Positions 51,184 through 59,689 of a stretch of DNA of 62,041 nt are shown in pieces. Under the pieces are notes generated by a model that saw only the letters and a program-made list of their open reading frames with translations, was not told the DNA's origin and searched no databases. Position 1 is the stretch's first letter. The number at the start of each line of letters is the position of its first letter. Made by a program: the position numbers and the translations under genes. This DNA comes from Thermoplasmata archaeon (GTDB lineage Archaea > Thermoplasmatota > Thermoplasmata > Lutacidiplasmatales > UBA184): positions 1-62,041 of the forward strand of contig JASHPK010000031.1 of the NCBI GenBank assembly GCA_030038095.1. The letters are read 5' to 3'.

Positions 51184-51991
51184 TCTGGACCTTGAGCCGC
51201 TGGGCCTCGGCCGCCGCGGCCTTCCTCCAGTCGGAGTCGGCCGAGGCGTAGAGGATGCTGCGCGAGGCATTCACGAGGAGCGCGCGTCCGTGCGCGTCGA
51301 CCCCTTCCCGGACGGCGGTCGCGAGCGTGCCGCCCTGCGCGCCGATGCCGGGCACGAGGATCGGGATGCCGTTCCCGAGCGTCGCGCGGGTGGCCCGGAA
51401 GGCGTCCGAGAACGTCGCGCCAATCACGACGCCGACGTTGCCGTGGGCGTGGGCGAGGCGGCGTGCCTCGCCGACGACCGCGAGCCAGAGGGGCCCCCGG
51501 GGCGTCGGGATCTCCTGGAAGTCGATCGCCCCCGGATTCGAGGAGTGGGCCACGACGAAGATCCCGTGCGCGGGATCGTCGAGGAACGGCTGGAGGGTCT
51601 CCCAGCCGAGCCAGGGCGTGATCGTCACGGCGTCGTAGCCCAGGCGGCGGAACGCCCCGTCGCGGAACAACCGCATCGTGTTGGGGATGTCGTTCGCCTT
51701 GAGGTCGAGGATCCTCAACCGGGTCGCCCCGATCTTCGCGGGGAGGCGGCCGAGCGCCTCGAGTCCGTCGGCGCCGTAGGCGAAATAGGCGCCGAGCTGC
51801 ATCTTGTACGCGGCCGCGTGCGGGAAGGTCGCCCGGACGATCCCCTCCAGGAACCGATCGAGCTGCCGCCGGGGCGGAAGGCGCCGCAGCGCCTTCGGCA
51901 TGAGCGCGGGATCGGGGTCGAGCCCGACGCAGACCAGCGAGTCTCGCGCCTTCAAGACTCGATCGACGCGCTGGACGAACTTCACCGGCAC
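51146..51991 (-). CDS. pyrF: orotidine 5'-phosphate decarboxylase
   Basis: Last step of UMP synthesis. The 281-residue size and the sequence fit the longer PyrF type: LVCVGLDPDPALMPKAL near the N-terminus, the catalytic DxKxxD segment LDLKANDIPNTM, ITPWLGWETLQPF and VPGIGAQGGTL. The start is GTG 51991, with another in-frame GTG two codons on. A CCCTTTTC box about 25 bp upstream is shared in the gap with the RPA promoter. Confidence 0.92.
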   Translation of the reverse strand: MPVKFVQRVDRVLKARDSLVCVGLDPDPALMPKALRRLPPRRQLDRFLEGIVRATFPHAAAYKMQLGAYFAYGADGLEALGRLPAKIGATRLRILDLKANDIPNTMRLFRDGAFRRLGYDAVTITPWLGWETLQPFLDDPAHGIFVVAHSSNPGAIDFQEIPTPRGPLWLAVVGEARRLAHAHGNVGVVIGATFSDAFRATRATLGNGIPILVPGIGAQGGTLATAVREGVDAHGRALLVNASRSILYASADSDWRKAAAAEAQRLKVQINQLRAGLRTGG

Positions 51992-52119
51992 CGCCCGCAG
52001 GGAACGGGGGGCGGAGAAAAGGGTTTTCCAGCGCGGGCGGCCGAAGGGCGGCGTTCACCTCCCGGGGCGGCGGGGAGGGTTTTATCGAGGGCCGCGGTTC
52101 CCCGGGCTCGCGAGCTGCG

Positions 52120-53286
52120 ATGGCCTCCCGAGAATCGTCCGGCGCTCCGGTCGAGGTGCGCCTCAAGGAACTCCGCCCGAACGGCATTCCCGTGGAGTTC
52201 GTCGCCCGGGTCGTCTCGCTCCAGCAGCGGGAAGTGACCCGAAAATCCGACGGGAGCCGCCGGCCGCTCCTCTCCGGACTCCTCAGCGACGGAACGGCGA
52301 CGGTCCGCTTCACCTGGTGGGACCCGCCCCGGGAGGGCGTCGAACGAGGCCTCGTCCTCCGGGCCTCGGGCGCGGAGGTCCGGGAGTTCCGCGGGCGCCC
52401 CGAGCTCACCTTCACCTGGAGGACCCGCGTGGGACCGGCGAGCCCCGCGGAACTCCCGCGCGTCGATGCCGAGGAGGTCCCGATCCGGCCGCTCCGGGAA
52501 CTCGCCGCGGGCGACGAAGGGTTCCGGGTCGAGGTGCGCGTCGCGAAGGTGGCACCCCGCCCCGTGACCGTCGGCGAGGAGCGCCGGGTGGTGCACGAGG
52601 GGATCGTCGCCGACGCCTCGGGCCTCCTGCGGCTCACGTCTTGGAGCGACTTCGGCCTCGCGCCGGGGGAGGCGGTGCGGATCTCGGGAGCCTACGTGCG
52701 CAGCTTCCGGGGCCGGCTCGAGCTCGTGCTCGACGAGCGCGCGATCGTCGCCCGGATCGACGGCGCGGGCCTTCCCGACCCGGGCGCGCTGCTCGGTGCG
52801 CCGCCGCGCTCCATCGCCGCCGTGGAGGACGAAGGCGGCGGGCCGGTCGTCACGGTCGAGGGGATCGTCGTCGGTCTGCTCCCGCCGAGCGGCCTCGTCT
52901 ACCGCTGTCCGGAGTGCCGCCGGTCGGTCAAGAGCGGCATCTGCCGGATCCATGGCCAGGTCGAAGGACAACCCGATCTTCGGGCCCGGATCGTGCTCGA
53001 CGACGGGACCGGCGCGCTCACCGTGAACACCGACCGGGCCGCGACGGAGCGGCTCTGGGGCGTCACGCTCGAAGAGTGCCGCGCTCGCCTCCGGGACCAG
53101 CCGGACCCGGGCCTGCTCGAGGAGCAGCTGCTCGAGGCGCTGTTCGGTCGCCGGCTGCGCGTGCGCGGCTCGGGCACGAAGGACGACTTCGGGGTGACGG
53201 TCGTGCCGGAGTCGATCGAGCGCGTCGACGTGGATCTCGACGCGGCCGCGGACGAGCTCTCGGCCCGGCTCGGAGGAGGGAGCTAG
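52120..53286 (+). CDS. rpa1: replication protein A, large subunit
   Basis: Single-stranded DNA-binding protein, 388 residues, of the euryarchaeal RPA41 type. Three OB-fold segments can be seen: about 10-95 (VEFVARVVSLQQREV, SDGTATVRFTWW), about 110-210 (FRVEVRVAKVAPRPV, DASGLLRLTSWSD) and about 245-380. The last carries a zinc finger YRCPECRRSVKSGICRIHG near 261-279. TTTTATCG lies about 36 bp before the ATG. It is followed by its partner gene with a 1-bp overlap. Confidence 0.88.
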   Translation: MASRESSGAPVEVRLKELRPNGIPVEFVARVVSLQQREVTRKSDGSRRPLLSGLLSDGTATVRFTWWDPPREGVERGLVLRASGAEVREFRGRPELTFTWRTRVGPASPAELPRVDAEEVPIRPLRELAAGDEGFRVEVRVAKVAPRPVTVGEERRVVHEGIVADASGLLRLTSWSDFGLAPGEAVRISGAYVRSFRGRLELVLDERAIVARIDGAGLPDPGALLGAPPRSIAAVEDEGGGPVVTVEGIVVGLLPPSGLVYRCPECRRSVKSGICRIHGQVEGQPDLRARIVLDDGTGALTVNTDRAATERLWGVTLEECRARLRDQPDPGLLEEQLLEALFGRRLRVRGSGTKDDFGVTVVPESIERVDVDLDAAADELSARLGGGS

Positions 53287-54206
53287 TGGCGCTGCGAGAA
53301 CCCGCCTGGCGGGTCTCCGCGCGGGAGCTCGAGACCTCGCTCGAGGAGGAGAGGGGCTCCGGCGAGCGCGCCGCGGGCTACGTCCTCTCCCCGTTCGGCG
53401 CCCGGATGAACCGGGTGCTCGTGGCCGGGACCCTCTCTCCGGCCGAGGCGATCGGCCGCGACGAGGCGCAGACGTTCTGGCGGGCCCGCCTGAGTGACCC
53501 GACGGGGGTGGTCGCGGTCACCGCCGGGAGCTTCCAGCCCCGCGCGATGGCCCAGCTCCGGGCCGTCCACTCGCCCCGCCCGGCGCTCGTGGTGGGCAAG
53601 GTCCATCTCTACCGGGGCCGGGACGGCGTGGGGTACGTCTCGATCCGGGCCGAAGGCGCGCGGGCGCTGTCGGAGAACGAGGAGCGGGCCCTCCTCGCCG
53701 ACGTCGTCCGTCAGACCCTCGACCGTCTCGACCTCGTCGAGCGGATCGAGAAGGGAGCCTCCCTCCCGGAGGAGGAACGGCGGCGGGACGGGATCCCCTC
53801 AGCGTGGGTCCGCGCCGCCCGGGACGCGCTCCAGCGGTACCCGAACGTCGACCGTCCGGCGTTCCGGCGGGATCTCCGCGCCGTCCTGCGTCGCGTCGCG
53901 GGTGACCTCGGTCCCCCGGCGGCCCCCGGGTCGCCCCCGACCGTCACCATCGTGCGGGCCCCGCCCCCGAAGGCCCCCGCCCCGGCGCCCTCCGCCGAGG
54001 AGCGGGCCGAGGAGTCCGTCTTCCTGGACCTGCTCGACGAGGTCGCAGAAGTGTCGGTCGACGGCTACGCGGACCTCAAGGAGGTCCTCACGCGCGTCGC
54101 CTCGCGAGGGCTCGTCAGCGAGCGCGCGGAGACGGTCCTGAACCGTCTCGAAGAGGAAGGCGTCATCGAGGAGCCGATCGTCGGGAAGCTTCGGCGGGCC
54201 ACCTGA
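53286..54206 (+). CDS. RPA-associated protein (RPA32-like, COG3390)
   Basis: Partner of the upstream RPA, 306 residues. The N-terminal OB-fold has AGYVLSPFGARMNRVLVAGT and FWRARLSDPTGVVAVTAGSF. A Pro/Ala linker around 215-240 leads to a C-terminal winged-helix domain (FLDLLDEVAEVSVDGYADLK; RLEEEGVIEEP), as in eukaryotic RPA32. The GTG start overlaps the last base of the rpa1 stop, so the two are probably made together. Confidence 0.85.
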   Translation: MALREPAWRVSARELETSLEEERGSGERAAGYVLSPFGARMNRVLVAGTLSPAEAIGRDEAQTFWRARLSDPTGVVAVTAGSFQPRAMAQLRAVHSPRPALVVGKVHLYRGRDGVGYVSIRAEGARALSENEERALLADVVRQTLDRLDLVERIEKGASLPEEERRRDGIPSAWVRAARDALQRYPNVDRPAFRRDLRAVLRRVAGDLGPPAAPGSPPTVTIVRAPPPKAPAPAPSAEERAEESVFLDLLDEVAEVSVDGYADLKEVLTRVASRGLVSERAETVLNRLEEEGVIEEPIVGKLRRAT

Positions 54207-54238
54207 CGCCCAGGACGCTTCCGGGTCCGCCGGTAGCG

Positions 54239-54245
54239 TATATAT
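54239..54245 (+). promoter_or_regulatory. TATA box of the C/D-box sRNA
   Basis: TATATAG lies about 25 bp before the first G of the sRNA terminal stem (54267). It is the cleanest TATA box in the window and is 110 bp from the next coding start, so it fits the sRNA better than the FKBP gene alone. Confidence 0.65.
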
Positions 54246-54247
54246 AG

Positions 54248-54271
54248 CCCCCGCGCTCGAAGGCGCGGGGG
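54248..54271. terminator. stem-loop after the RPA operon
   Basis: CCCCCGCGC and GCGCGGGGG form a perfect 9-bp stem with loop TCGAAG, 40 bp after the RPA operon stop. It could end that transcript. It overlaps the first bases of the sRNA, so both structures cannot form in one RNA. Confidence 0.35.
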
Positions 54272-54328
54272 AATGAGGAACACCTGTCTCTCCGATCCCG
54301 TGACGAGACCAGCGACGAGCTGACCCCC
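54267..54328 (+). ncRNA. C/D-box guide sRNA candidate
   Basis: About 62 nt. A terminal stem GGGGG (54267-54271) / CCCCC (54324-54328) flanks box C ATGAGGA (54273-54279) and box D CTGA (54320-54323). Inside are box D' CCGA (54292-54295) and box C' GTGACGA (54300-54306), 4 nt apart. The two guide spacers are 12 and 13 nt, the archaeal geometry. The D' guide ACACCTGTCTCT is complementary to a GAGACAGGTG-type sequence found in 16S rRNA around helix 34. Boxes C, D' and C' each differ by one base from consensus. Confidence 0.65.
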
Positions 54329-54351
54329 AACTCCCTCGACGCGAGGTAGCC

Positions 54352-55272
54352 ATGGCCGCCAAGGAACGATCCCGACTCGTGCCCATCCTCCTCGTCATCG
54401 TCGTCCTCGTGGTCGCCGGGGTCGGCGCGGGCCTCCTCGACTACTACAACCACCGCTCGACCGGGAGCCCCCAGACGACGATCCAGCTGGGCTACAACGC
54501 GACCGTCAACTACATCGGGTTCTTCGGAAGCGGACCGCAGCAGGGCCGGGTCTTCGATACGTCGTTCTACTCGGTCGCGACGAACAACGTGACGTATCTC
54601 AAGTCCCTCGAGTTTACGATGCGTCCGAACGAGTCCTCGTATACCCCCCTCGCGGTCCACATCGGTTTGTCCACTCCCGCGGGCGGGTACTCGCTGAACG
54701 GAGTCTCCTTCATCTCGGTCGTCACCGGGTTCTGGCAGGGGCTCATCGGGATCCCGGGCAATCAGACGACCTCGATCGTCGTGCCCCCGGCCCTAGGGTA
54801 CGGGTCCCCGGTGGCCGGATGCTACACGAACGCGAGCCTCGCGTTCACCGTACCGGTGCTCCTGACGATGTCGCTCAGCCAGTTCTCCTCGAGCTATCCG
54901 GGGCAGTCGGCGTCGCAGGGGGCCCAGTTTCCGGACCCGACGTACGGCTGGCCAGTCTACGTCGTGAGCGCGAATTCGACCCGCGTCGTCCTCCTGAACC
55001 AGCCGTCGGTCGGTTGGACCGCGAAGTCGGGCGGCTGGTACGTCGAGGTCACGGCGGTCAACTCGACCTCGATCACCGTCGTCAACGAGCTCAGCCCGGC
55101 CCAGGCGGGGCTCGTGAGCGGCACGTCCTCGGCCTCCGTCTGCGGGACGAGCACATACATCGTCTCCGCGGTCAACCTCGCGACCGGGACCTACACCCGC
55201 GACTACAACAAGGAGGTCGTGGGGCAAACGCTCGTTTTCCAGGTGACCGTGGTCGGGATCTTCCCCGACTAG
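54352..55272 (+). CDS. membrane-anchored FKBP-type peptidyl-prolyl isomerase
   Basis: A 306-residue protein with one N-terminal membrane helix (about residues 10-28) and an outward-facing domain. The FKBP elements are VNYIGFFGSGPQQGRVFDTS, GFWQGLIGIPGNQTTSIVVP and PALGYGSP. SlyD-like FKBPs have a short flap insert; here a large beta-rich stretch with two Cys follows. It has many NxS/T sequons, so it probably folds surface proteins. Key aromatic residues of the active site appear partly changed, so isomerase activity is uncertain. Confidence 0.75.
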   Translation: MAAKERSRLVPILLVIVVLVVAGVGAGLLDYYNHRSTGSPQTTIQLGYNATVNYIGFFGSGPQQGRVFDTSFYSVATNNVTYLKSLEFTMRPNESSYTPLAVHIGLSTPAGGYSLNGVSFISVVTGFWQGLIGIPGNQTTSIVVPPALGYGSPVAGCYTNASLAFTVPVLLTMSLSQFSSSYPGQSASQGAQFPDPTYGWPVYVVSANSTRVVLLNQPSVGWTAKSGGWYVEVTAVNSTSITVVNELSPAQAGLVSGTSSASVCGTSTYIVSAVNLATGTYTRDYNKEVVGQTLVFQVTVVGIFPD

Positions 55273-55290
55273 GCGCCCCGGGGGCGGCGG

Positions 55291-56220
55291 CTAGCCGCCG
55301 AGGGTTACCTTGCCCCGCTTCAAGAGCTCGTTCAGCTGCGCCTCGGCCACAGAGGCGAGCGCCTCCTCCGGCGTGCGGCCCCGCCGCGGGGCGTAGGCGC
55401 GGACCATCCGCCGGGCCTCCTCCTGCCGCGCGCGCGTGGCGGCGAGGAGCCCCCGGCCCTCGCGCTCGAGATCGTGCATCTCACGGCTCACCGCGTCGAT
55501 CTGGTCCATCACGTCCGCTCGGGCCCGTCCCTTCGCCCGGAGATCGGCGATGAGCCCGCCGGCCGCCTCGAGCTTCGCGCGGACGTTCCCCATCATGGCG
55601 TCGCGCTCCGCCCGCGCCTTGGTGAACTCCGCGTTGATCCGCTCGACCTCGGCGCGCGCGGCGGCGACGCGGGCCTCGGCCTCCTTGCGCTGCCGCTCGT
55701 GCTCGAGGGCCACCTGGGCGTGGGCCTCGGCGTCCTTGAGATCGTGCGTGCGCTGGCGGAGCCGCGCGATCAACGCGTTCTCGTCGTCGAGGGAGAGGGC
55801 GTGGGTCTGCTGCCGCAGCTCGAGCTCCTGGATCTCCTTGCGGATCTGGTCGGGACGGACGCGCTCGGCCGGGCCGATCGTGAGCCGGAGCTCGCGGAAG
55901 GCGACGACGGCCTGCTCGGCCGCGGTCCGCGCGGCGTCCCGGGCCTTGCGCAGCTCGGTGAGTTCCCTCCCGAGCTCAGCGTGGCGCGCGTAGAGCTGCT
56001 CGACCTCGGCCTGGGGGACCTGGCGACGGTCGTACAGCGCCTTCTGCTCGGAGGAGAGGCGGCGCATCTCGCCGATCAGCTCCTGCCGGTGGCGGTGGAG
56101 GGCCGTCAGTTTCGAGTCGATGGACCGGAGCCGGTCCCGATCCTCCCGGTTCTTGTGCTCCTCCTCGTCGGAGAGCACCGGGCGCGGCGGCACGCCCTTC
56201 GGAGGATGCACAGGTGTCAA
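55291..56220 (-). CDS. coiled-coil protein (COG1340-like)
   Basis: A 309-residue protein that is almost all heptad-rich helix, of the archaeal COG1340 coiled-coil family of unknown function. The most recognisable part is IRKEIQELELRQQTHALSLD followed by DENALIARLRQ. The C-terminal tail (RRGRTPEEALASVAEAQLNE) may be a short separate domain. The 5' end is uncertain: TTG 56220, GTG 56211 or a later GTG near 56193 could be used, and the last fits a CCTTTTGAC box best. Confidence 0.75.
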   Translation of the reverse strand: MTPVHPPKGVPPRPVLSDEEEHKNREDRDRLRSIDSKLTALHRHRQELIGEMRRLSSEQKALYDRRQVPQAEVEQLYARHAELGRELTELRKARDAARTAAEQAVVAFRELRLTIGPAERVRPDQIRKEIQELELRQQTHALSLDDENALIARLRQRTHDLKDAEAHAQVALEHERQRKEAEARVAAARAEVERINAEFTKARAERDAMMGNVRAKLEAAGGLIADLRAKGRARADVMDQIDAVSREMHDLEREGRGLLAATRARQEEARRMVRAYAPRRGRTPEEALASVAEAQLNELLKRGKVTLGG

Positions 56221-56257
56221 AAGGGCTTCTGGTGCCCCGGCGAGCCTCCCGGCGGGG

Positions 56258-56788
56258 TCACGGCCGACGATGGCAGACGAAATAGAGGTGGAGCTCAGGG
56301 ACGTACTCGGCGTCGACCAGCTGGAACCCCCGCTGGGCCATCGCGTCGACCGTCTCCGCGCGGTAGTAGCGAACGGGGGTGACGTGCGGTCCCCCGACGT
56401 AGACGTCCCGGTCGATTTCCGTGCCCTGGCCGGCGTGGGGATCGGTCACGGCGCGTACCGCGAACAGATGGAATCCGCCCGACCGGAGCCCCCGGCGCAC
56501 TTCGAGCAACAGCCGTTCCATCTCGGGGCCCGAGAGCATCATGTAGAGCGCGTGGGCGTAGACGACATCGAGCGAACCGGTCGCGGTCCGGCGGAGCGCG
56601 GTCTCGGCGTCTCCCAGCTCGAAGGTGAGGTTCGGGGGGTTGGAGGTAGAGGCCCTCGCCCGCCCGATCGCGACGGGGGAGTGATCGACCGACCGTACCG
56701 TGTGCCCGGCGTCCGCGAGCTCCCGGGAGTCGCGACCGGGGCCGCAGCCCAGCTCGAGGACCTTCAGGGAACTCCCGAGACGCGCCAT
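56258..56788 (-). CDS. class I SAM-dependent methyltransferase (5' end damaged or unusual)
   Basis: The Rossmann core is complete: VLELGCGPGRDSRELA (motif I), VRSVDHSPVAIGRAR, a DVVYAHALYMMLS motif and LRSGGFHLFAVRA. From ATG 56788 the product is 176 residues. The same frame stays open upstream with coding-like sequence (WPSLAERRAESDRKYL, then FSRWALERM), typical of the N-terminus of such enzymes, back to GTA at 56902, which overlaps the larB stop as GTAA. No ATG, GTG or TTG is available there. Substrate unknown. Confidence 0.75.
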   Translation of the reverse strand: MARLGSSLKVLELGCGPGRDSRELADAGHTVRSVDHSPVAIGRARASTSNPPNLTFELGDAETALRRTATGSLDVVYAHALYMMLSGPEMERLLLEVRRGLRSGGFHLFAVRAVTDPHAGQGTEIDRDVYVGGPHVTPVRYYRAETVDAMAQRGFQLVDAEYVPELHLYFVCHRRP

Positions 56789-56898
56789 CCGCTCGAGGGC
56801 CCACCGACTGAATGTGGAGGGAGCTCCCGCGAACCGACCCGGGTTCGCCAGATACTTGCGATCCGACTCGGCCCGTCGCTCCGCGAGGGAGGGCCAGG

Positions 56899-57681
56899 TT
56901 ACGTCCTTCGGGTCCGACGTGCGGCGCTCCTGCCCGGGCCCGTCGGCCGACGGCGCGACCGCGAGCGAAGAGCGAACCGCTGCGCGGCAAAAAGGGCTGC
57001 CGGGACCGCCGCGTCGATGTTGACGACCGCGATCGGGGCGCAGGACTGGAGCATCGCGGTGAGCGCCGCCTCGCCCCGGCCCCCCCGGCCGTAGCCGACG
57101 GCGGTCGGAACCCCCACGACGGGGGCCCGCACGAGGCCAGCAACGACGGTCGGGAGCGCCCCCTCTCGCCCGGCAAAGACCAGGTAGATCTCGGGTTCCT
57201 GCCGCTCCAGGCGCTCGACCGCCCGGAGCAGCCGGTGCAGGCCGGCGACCCCGACGTCGTGCGCCTTCACCACCCGGATGCCGAGCGCCGTGAGCAGCGC
57301 CGCGGCCTCCTCGGCGAGGGGGACGTCACTGGTCCCCGCCGTGACGATCGCGGCCGAGCCCCGCCGGTACCCGACCCCGAGCGGACCCGAGAGCCGCAGC
57401 AGCCGTCCCCCGGCGAGCACCGTGAGCGGTAGCCCACGCTGCGCCGCGGCGCGGGCCGAACGAAGCTGGGCCGGGGTCGGTCGAGAGACGAGCGCCCCCA
57501 TCCCGCGATCGTGGAGCGCCCGCAGGATCCCCAAGAGGTGGGCTACCGTCTTCCCCTCGCCGAGCACGATCTCGGGAACCCCGACCCGGCGCGCCCGGTC
57601 CCGATCCAGTCGGGCGTAGTGCGCGACGATCAGCTCGCGGGCGCCCGAACGGACCGGCCGGCTCGAGGAACGCCGACGCAT
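56899..57681 (-). CDS. larB: LarB-like nickel-pincer cofactor carboxylase
   Basis: PurE-related enzyme that carboxylates and hydrolyses nicotinic acid adenine dinucleotide in the nickel-pincer (lactate racemase) pathway. The 260-residue protein has AGTSDVPLAEEAA, the AIR-carboxylase-like phosphate loop, VVKAHDVGVAGLHRLL and VVGVPTAVGYGRGGRGEAAL. LarC and LarE are not in this window. It is leaderless: GCTATATCAC is about 25 bp before ATG 57681. The C-terminal about 25 residues are Arg-rich and may not be conserved. Confidence 0.85.
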   Translation of the reverse strand: MRRRSSSRPVRSGARELIVAHYARLDRDRARRVGVPEIVLGEGKTVAHLLGILRALHDRGMGALVSRPTPAQLRSARAAAQRGLPLTVLAGGRLLRLSGPLGVGYRRGSAAIVTAGTSDVPLAEEAAALLTALGIRVVKAHDVGVAGLHRLLRAVERLERQEPEIYLVFAGREGALPTVVAGLVRAPVVGVPTAVGYGRGGRGEAALTAMLQSCAPIAVVNIDAAVPAALFAAQRFALRSRSRRRPTGPGRSAARRTRRT

Positions 57682-57700
57682 GGAGGGTCGGACCCAAGCC

Positions 57701-57710
57701 GTGATATAGC
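57701..57710. promoter_or_regulatory. bidirectional TATA box, larB and acyl-CoA dehydrogenase
   Basis: GTGATATAGC lies 25 bp from the larB ATG on the minus strand and about 35 bp from the dehydrogenase ATG on the plus strand. Confidence 0.55.
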
Positions 57711-57740
57711 GGGTTCCTGTGGCACGCGCACTCCGGCAGC

Positions 57741-58889
57741 ATGCCCGATTTTGCGCTCACTTCCGAGCAGGAGAGCCTGCGGGACATGGCCCGCAAGTTC
57801 GCCCGCACGGAGATGGCCCCCCACGCCGCGGAGTGCGACCGGGCCGGTCGCTTTCCCGAGGAGATCTACCGCAAGGCGTACGACCTCGGGCTCATGAACC
57901 TCAACGTCCCGAGCGACTACGGCGGCAGCGGCCTCTCGCTGTTCGACCAGTGCCTCATCGTCGAGGAGCTCGCCTACGGCTGTGGGGGGATGACGACCTC
58001 GATCATCGCGAACTGCCTCGCCCTCGAGCCGATCCTGCTCGCGGGGACCCCCGAGCAGCGGACGCGCGTCTTGAGCCCGTTCTGTGCGAGCTACCAGCTC
58101 GCCGCGTTCTGTCTCACGGAGCCGTCCGGGGGGAGCGATGCGGGAAACCTTCGGACCCGGGCGAGGCGCGACGGCGACCACTACGTGCTCACCGGGGAGA
58201 AGTGCTTCATCACGAACGCGCCCCACGCGTCCCTCTACACGGTCTTCGCGACCGGGGACCCGAATCTCCGACACAAGGGGATCTCGGCGTTCATGGTCCC
58301 GCGCTCGGCCGAGGGCCTCACGCCCGGCAAGGACGAGGAGAAGATGGGCCACCGGGCCTCGTCGACGAGCACCGTGCGCTTCGACGGAGTCCGCGTTCCC
58401 GCCTCCGATCGCCTCGGGGCGGAAGGCGATGGGTTCTCGATCGCGATGCGCACGCTCGACCAGACCCGCACCCCGATCGGTGCGCTCGCCACGGGGATCG
58501 CCCAGGCCGCGCTCGACCACGCGGCCCGGTACTCCCTGAAACGCGAAACGTTCGGCAAGCCGATCTCCGAGCACCAGGCGATCCAGATCAAGCTCGCGAA
58601 CATGGCACAGTCGGTCCGGGCGGCCCGCCTCCTCACCTGGTTCTCCGCGTGGACGATCGACTCCGGCCACAAGGGGACGCTCGAGTCGTCGATCGCGAAG
58701 TGCTTCGCCTCCGACGCCGCGCTCCACGTCGCGGACGAGGCGATCCAGACGTTCGGCGGGTACGGCTACATGAAGGAGTACCCGGTCGAGAAGCTCCTGC
58801 GCGACGCGAAGCTGACCCAGATCTACGAGGGGGCGAACGAGATCCAGCGGACCGTGATCGCCCGCGAACTCCTCCGGGACTACGCGTAG
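57741..58889 (+). CDS. acyl-CoA dehydrogenase
   Basis: A 382-residue FAD enzyme of fatty- or branched-acyl-CoA oxidation. The order is typical: [64 protein letters not shown], then [20 protein letters not shown] and [18 protein letters not shown] with the catalytic Glu. It resembles short-chain/butyryl-CoA types more than the paralogue at 17321. EtfB follows 17 bp downstream, so electrons go to that ETF. Confidence 0.93.
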   Translation: MPDFALTSEQESLRDMARKFARTEMAPHAAECDRAGRFPEEIYRKAYDLGLMNLNVPSDYGGSGLSLFDQCLIVEELAYGCGGMTTSIIANCLALEPILLAGTPEQRTRVLSPFCASYQLAAFCLTEPSGGSDAGNLRTRARRDGDHYVLTGEKCFITNAPHASLYTVFATGDPNLRHKGISAFMVPRSAEGLTPGKDEEKMGHRASSTSTVRFDGVRVPASDRLGAEGDGFSIAMRTLDQTRTPIGALATGIAQAALDHAARYSLKRETFGKPISEHQAIQIKLANMAQSVRAARLLTWFSAWTIDSGHKGTLESSIAKCFASDAALHVADEAIQTFGGYGYMKEYPVEKLLRDAKLTQIYEGANEIQRTVIARELLRDYA

Positions 58890-58906
58890 GCGGGGGGGGG
58901 CGCGCC

Positions 58907-59689
58907 GTGGAGATCGTCGTCTGCGTCAAGCCGATTCCCGAAGCCGAGACCCGCCTGCGCGTCGGGGCGGACGGGACGACCTTCGACGCGGAGGGCGTGA
59001 AGTTCGTCCTCGCCGGGTACGACGAGTCCGCGGTCGAACAGGCCCTCCTGCTCAAGGAGGCGATCCCGGGGTCCCGCGTGCACGTCATCTCCGCCGGACC
59101 CTCGCCCCGGACGGACGAGGTGCTCCGGGCGTCGGTCGCCCTCGGCTGCGATCTCGCGACCTGCGTCGACCTTTCGAGCGCGAACTCGGCCGCCGACCCG
59201 ATCGCGATCGCCCGCGCCCTCGCGAGCGCGCTCGCGACCGTCCCCCACGACCTCGTGCTTTGTGGGAAGCAGGCGGGGGACGACGAGGCCGGCCTCGTGG
59301 CCCCGGCGCTCGGGGAGCTGCTCGGCGTACCGGATTTCGGCTACGTCGTCGACCTCCGGTGGGACGCCGCCCGAAAGCTCCTCAAGTTCCAGCGCTGGGG
59401 CGAGTCCGGCCTCGAGCTGTGGGAGGCGCCGACCCCCTGCGTCATCGGTCTCCAGCAGGCGTGGAACGATCCGCGCACCGCGAAGCTCCCCGCGATCCTG
59501 AAGTCGCGGAAGGCACCGATCGCGAGGGCCGCACCCCCGGCGGGACCGACATCGCCTTCGAGCCGGCCCGAGAGGTTCGAGCTGCCGCCCCCCCGCCTCG
59601 GGGCGAGGCTCATCGAGTACAAGACCCCCCAAGAGGCCGCCGAGAAGCTCGTGAAGCTCCTGCGGGAGGAGGCGAAGGTCTTCCCGTGA
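58907..59689 (+). CDS. etfB: electron transfer flavoprotein beta subunit
   Basis: A 260-residue EtfB/FixA. It has IVVCVKPIPEAETRLRV, GYDESAVEQALLLKEA, and the nucleotide-binding LVLCGKQAGDDEAGLVAPAL. PCVIGLQQAWNDPR near the C-terminal third is the family's conserved loop. GTG start; the end overlaps etfA as GTGA. I cannot tell from sequence alone whether it is a bifurcating type. Confidence 0.92.
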   Translation: MEIVVCVKPIPEAETRLRVGADGTTFDAEGVKFVLAGYDESAVEQALLLKEAIPGSRVHVISAGPSPRTDEVLRASVALGCDLATCVDLSSANSAADPIAIARALASALATVPHDLVLCGKQAGDDEAGLVAPALGELLGVPDFGYVVDLRWDAARKLLKFQRWGESGLELWEAPTPCVIGLQQAWNDPRTAKLPAILKSRKAPIARAAPPAGPTSPSSRPERFELPPPRLGARLIEYKTPQEAAEKLVKLLREEAKVFP

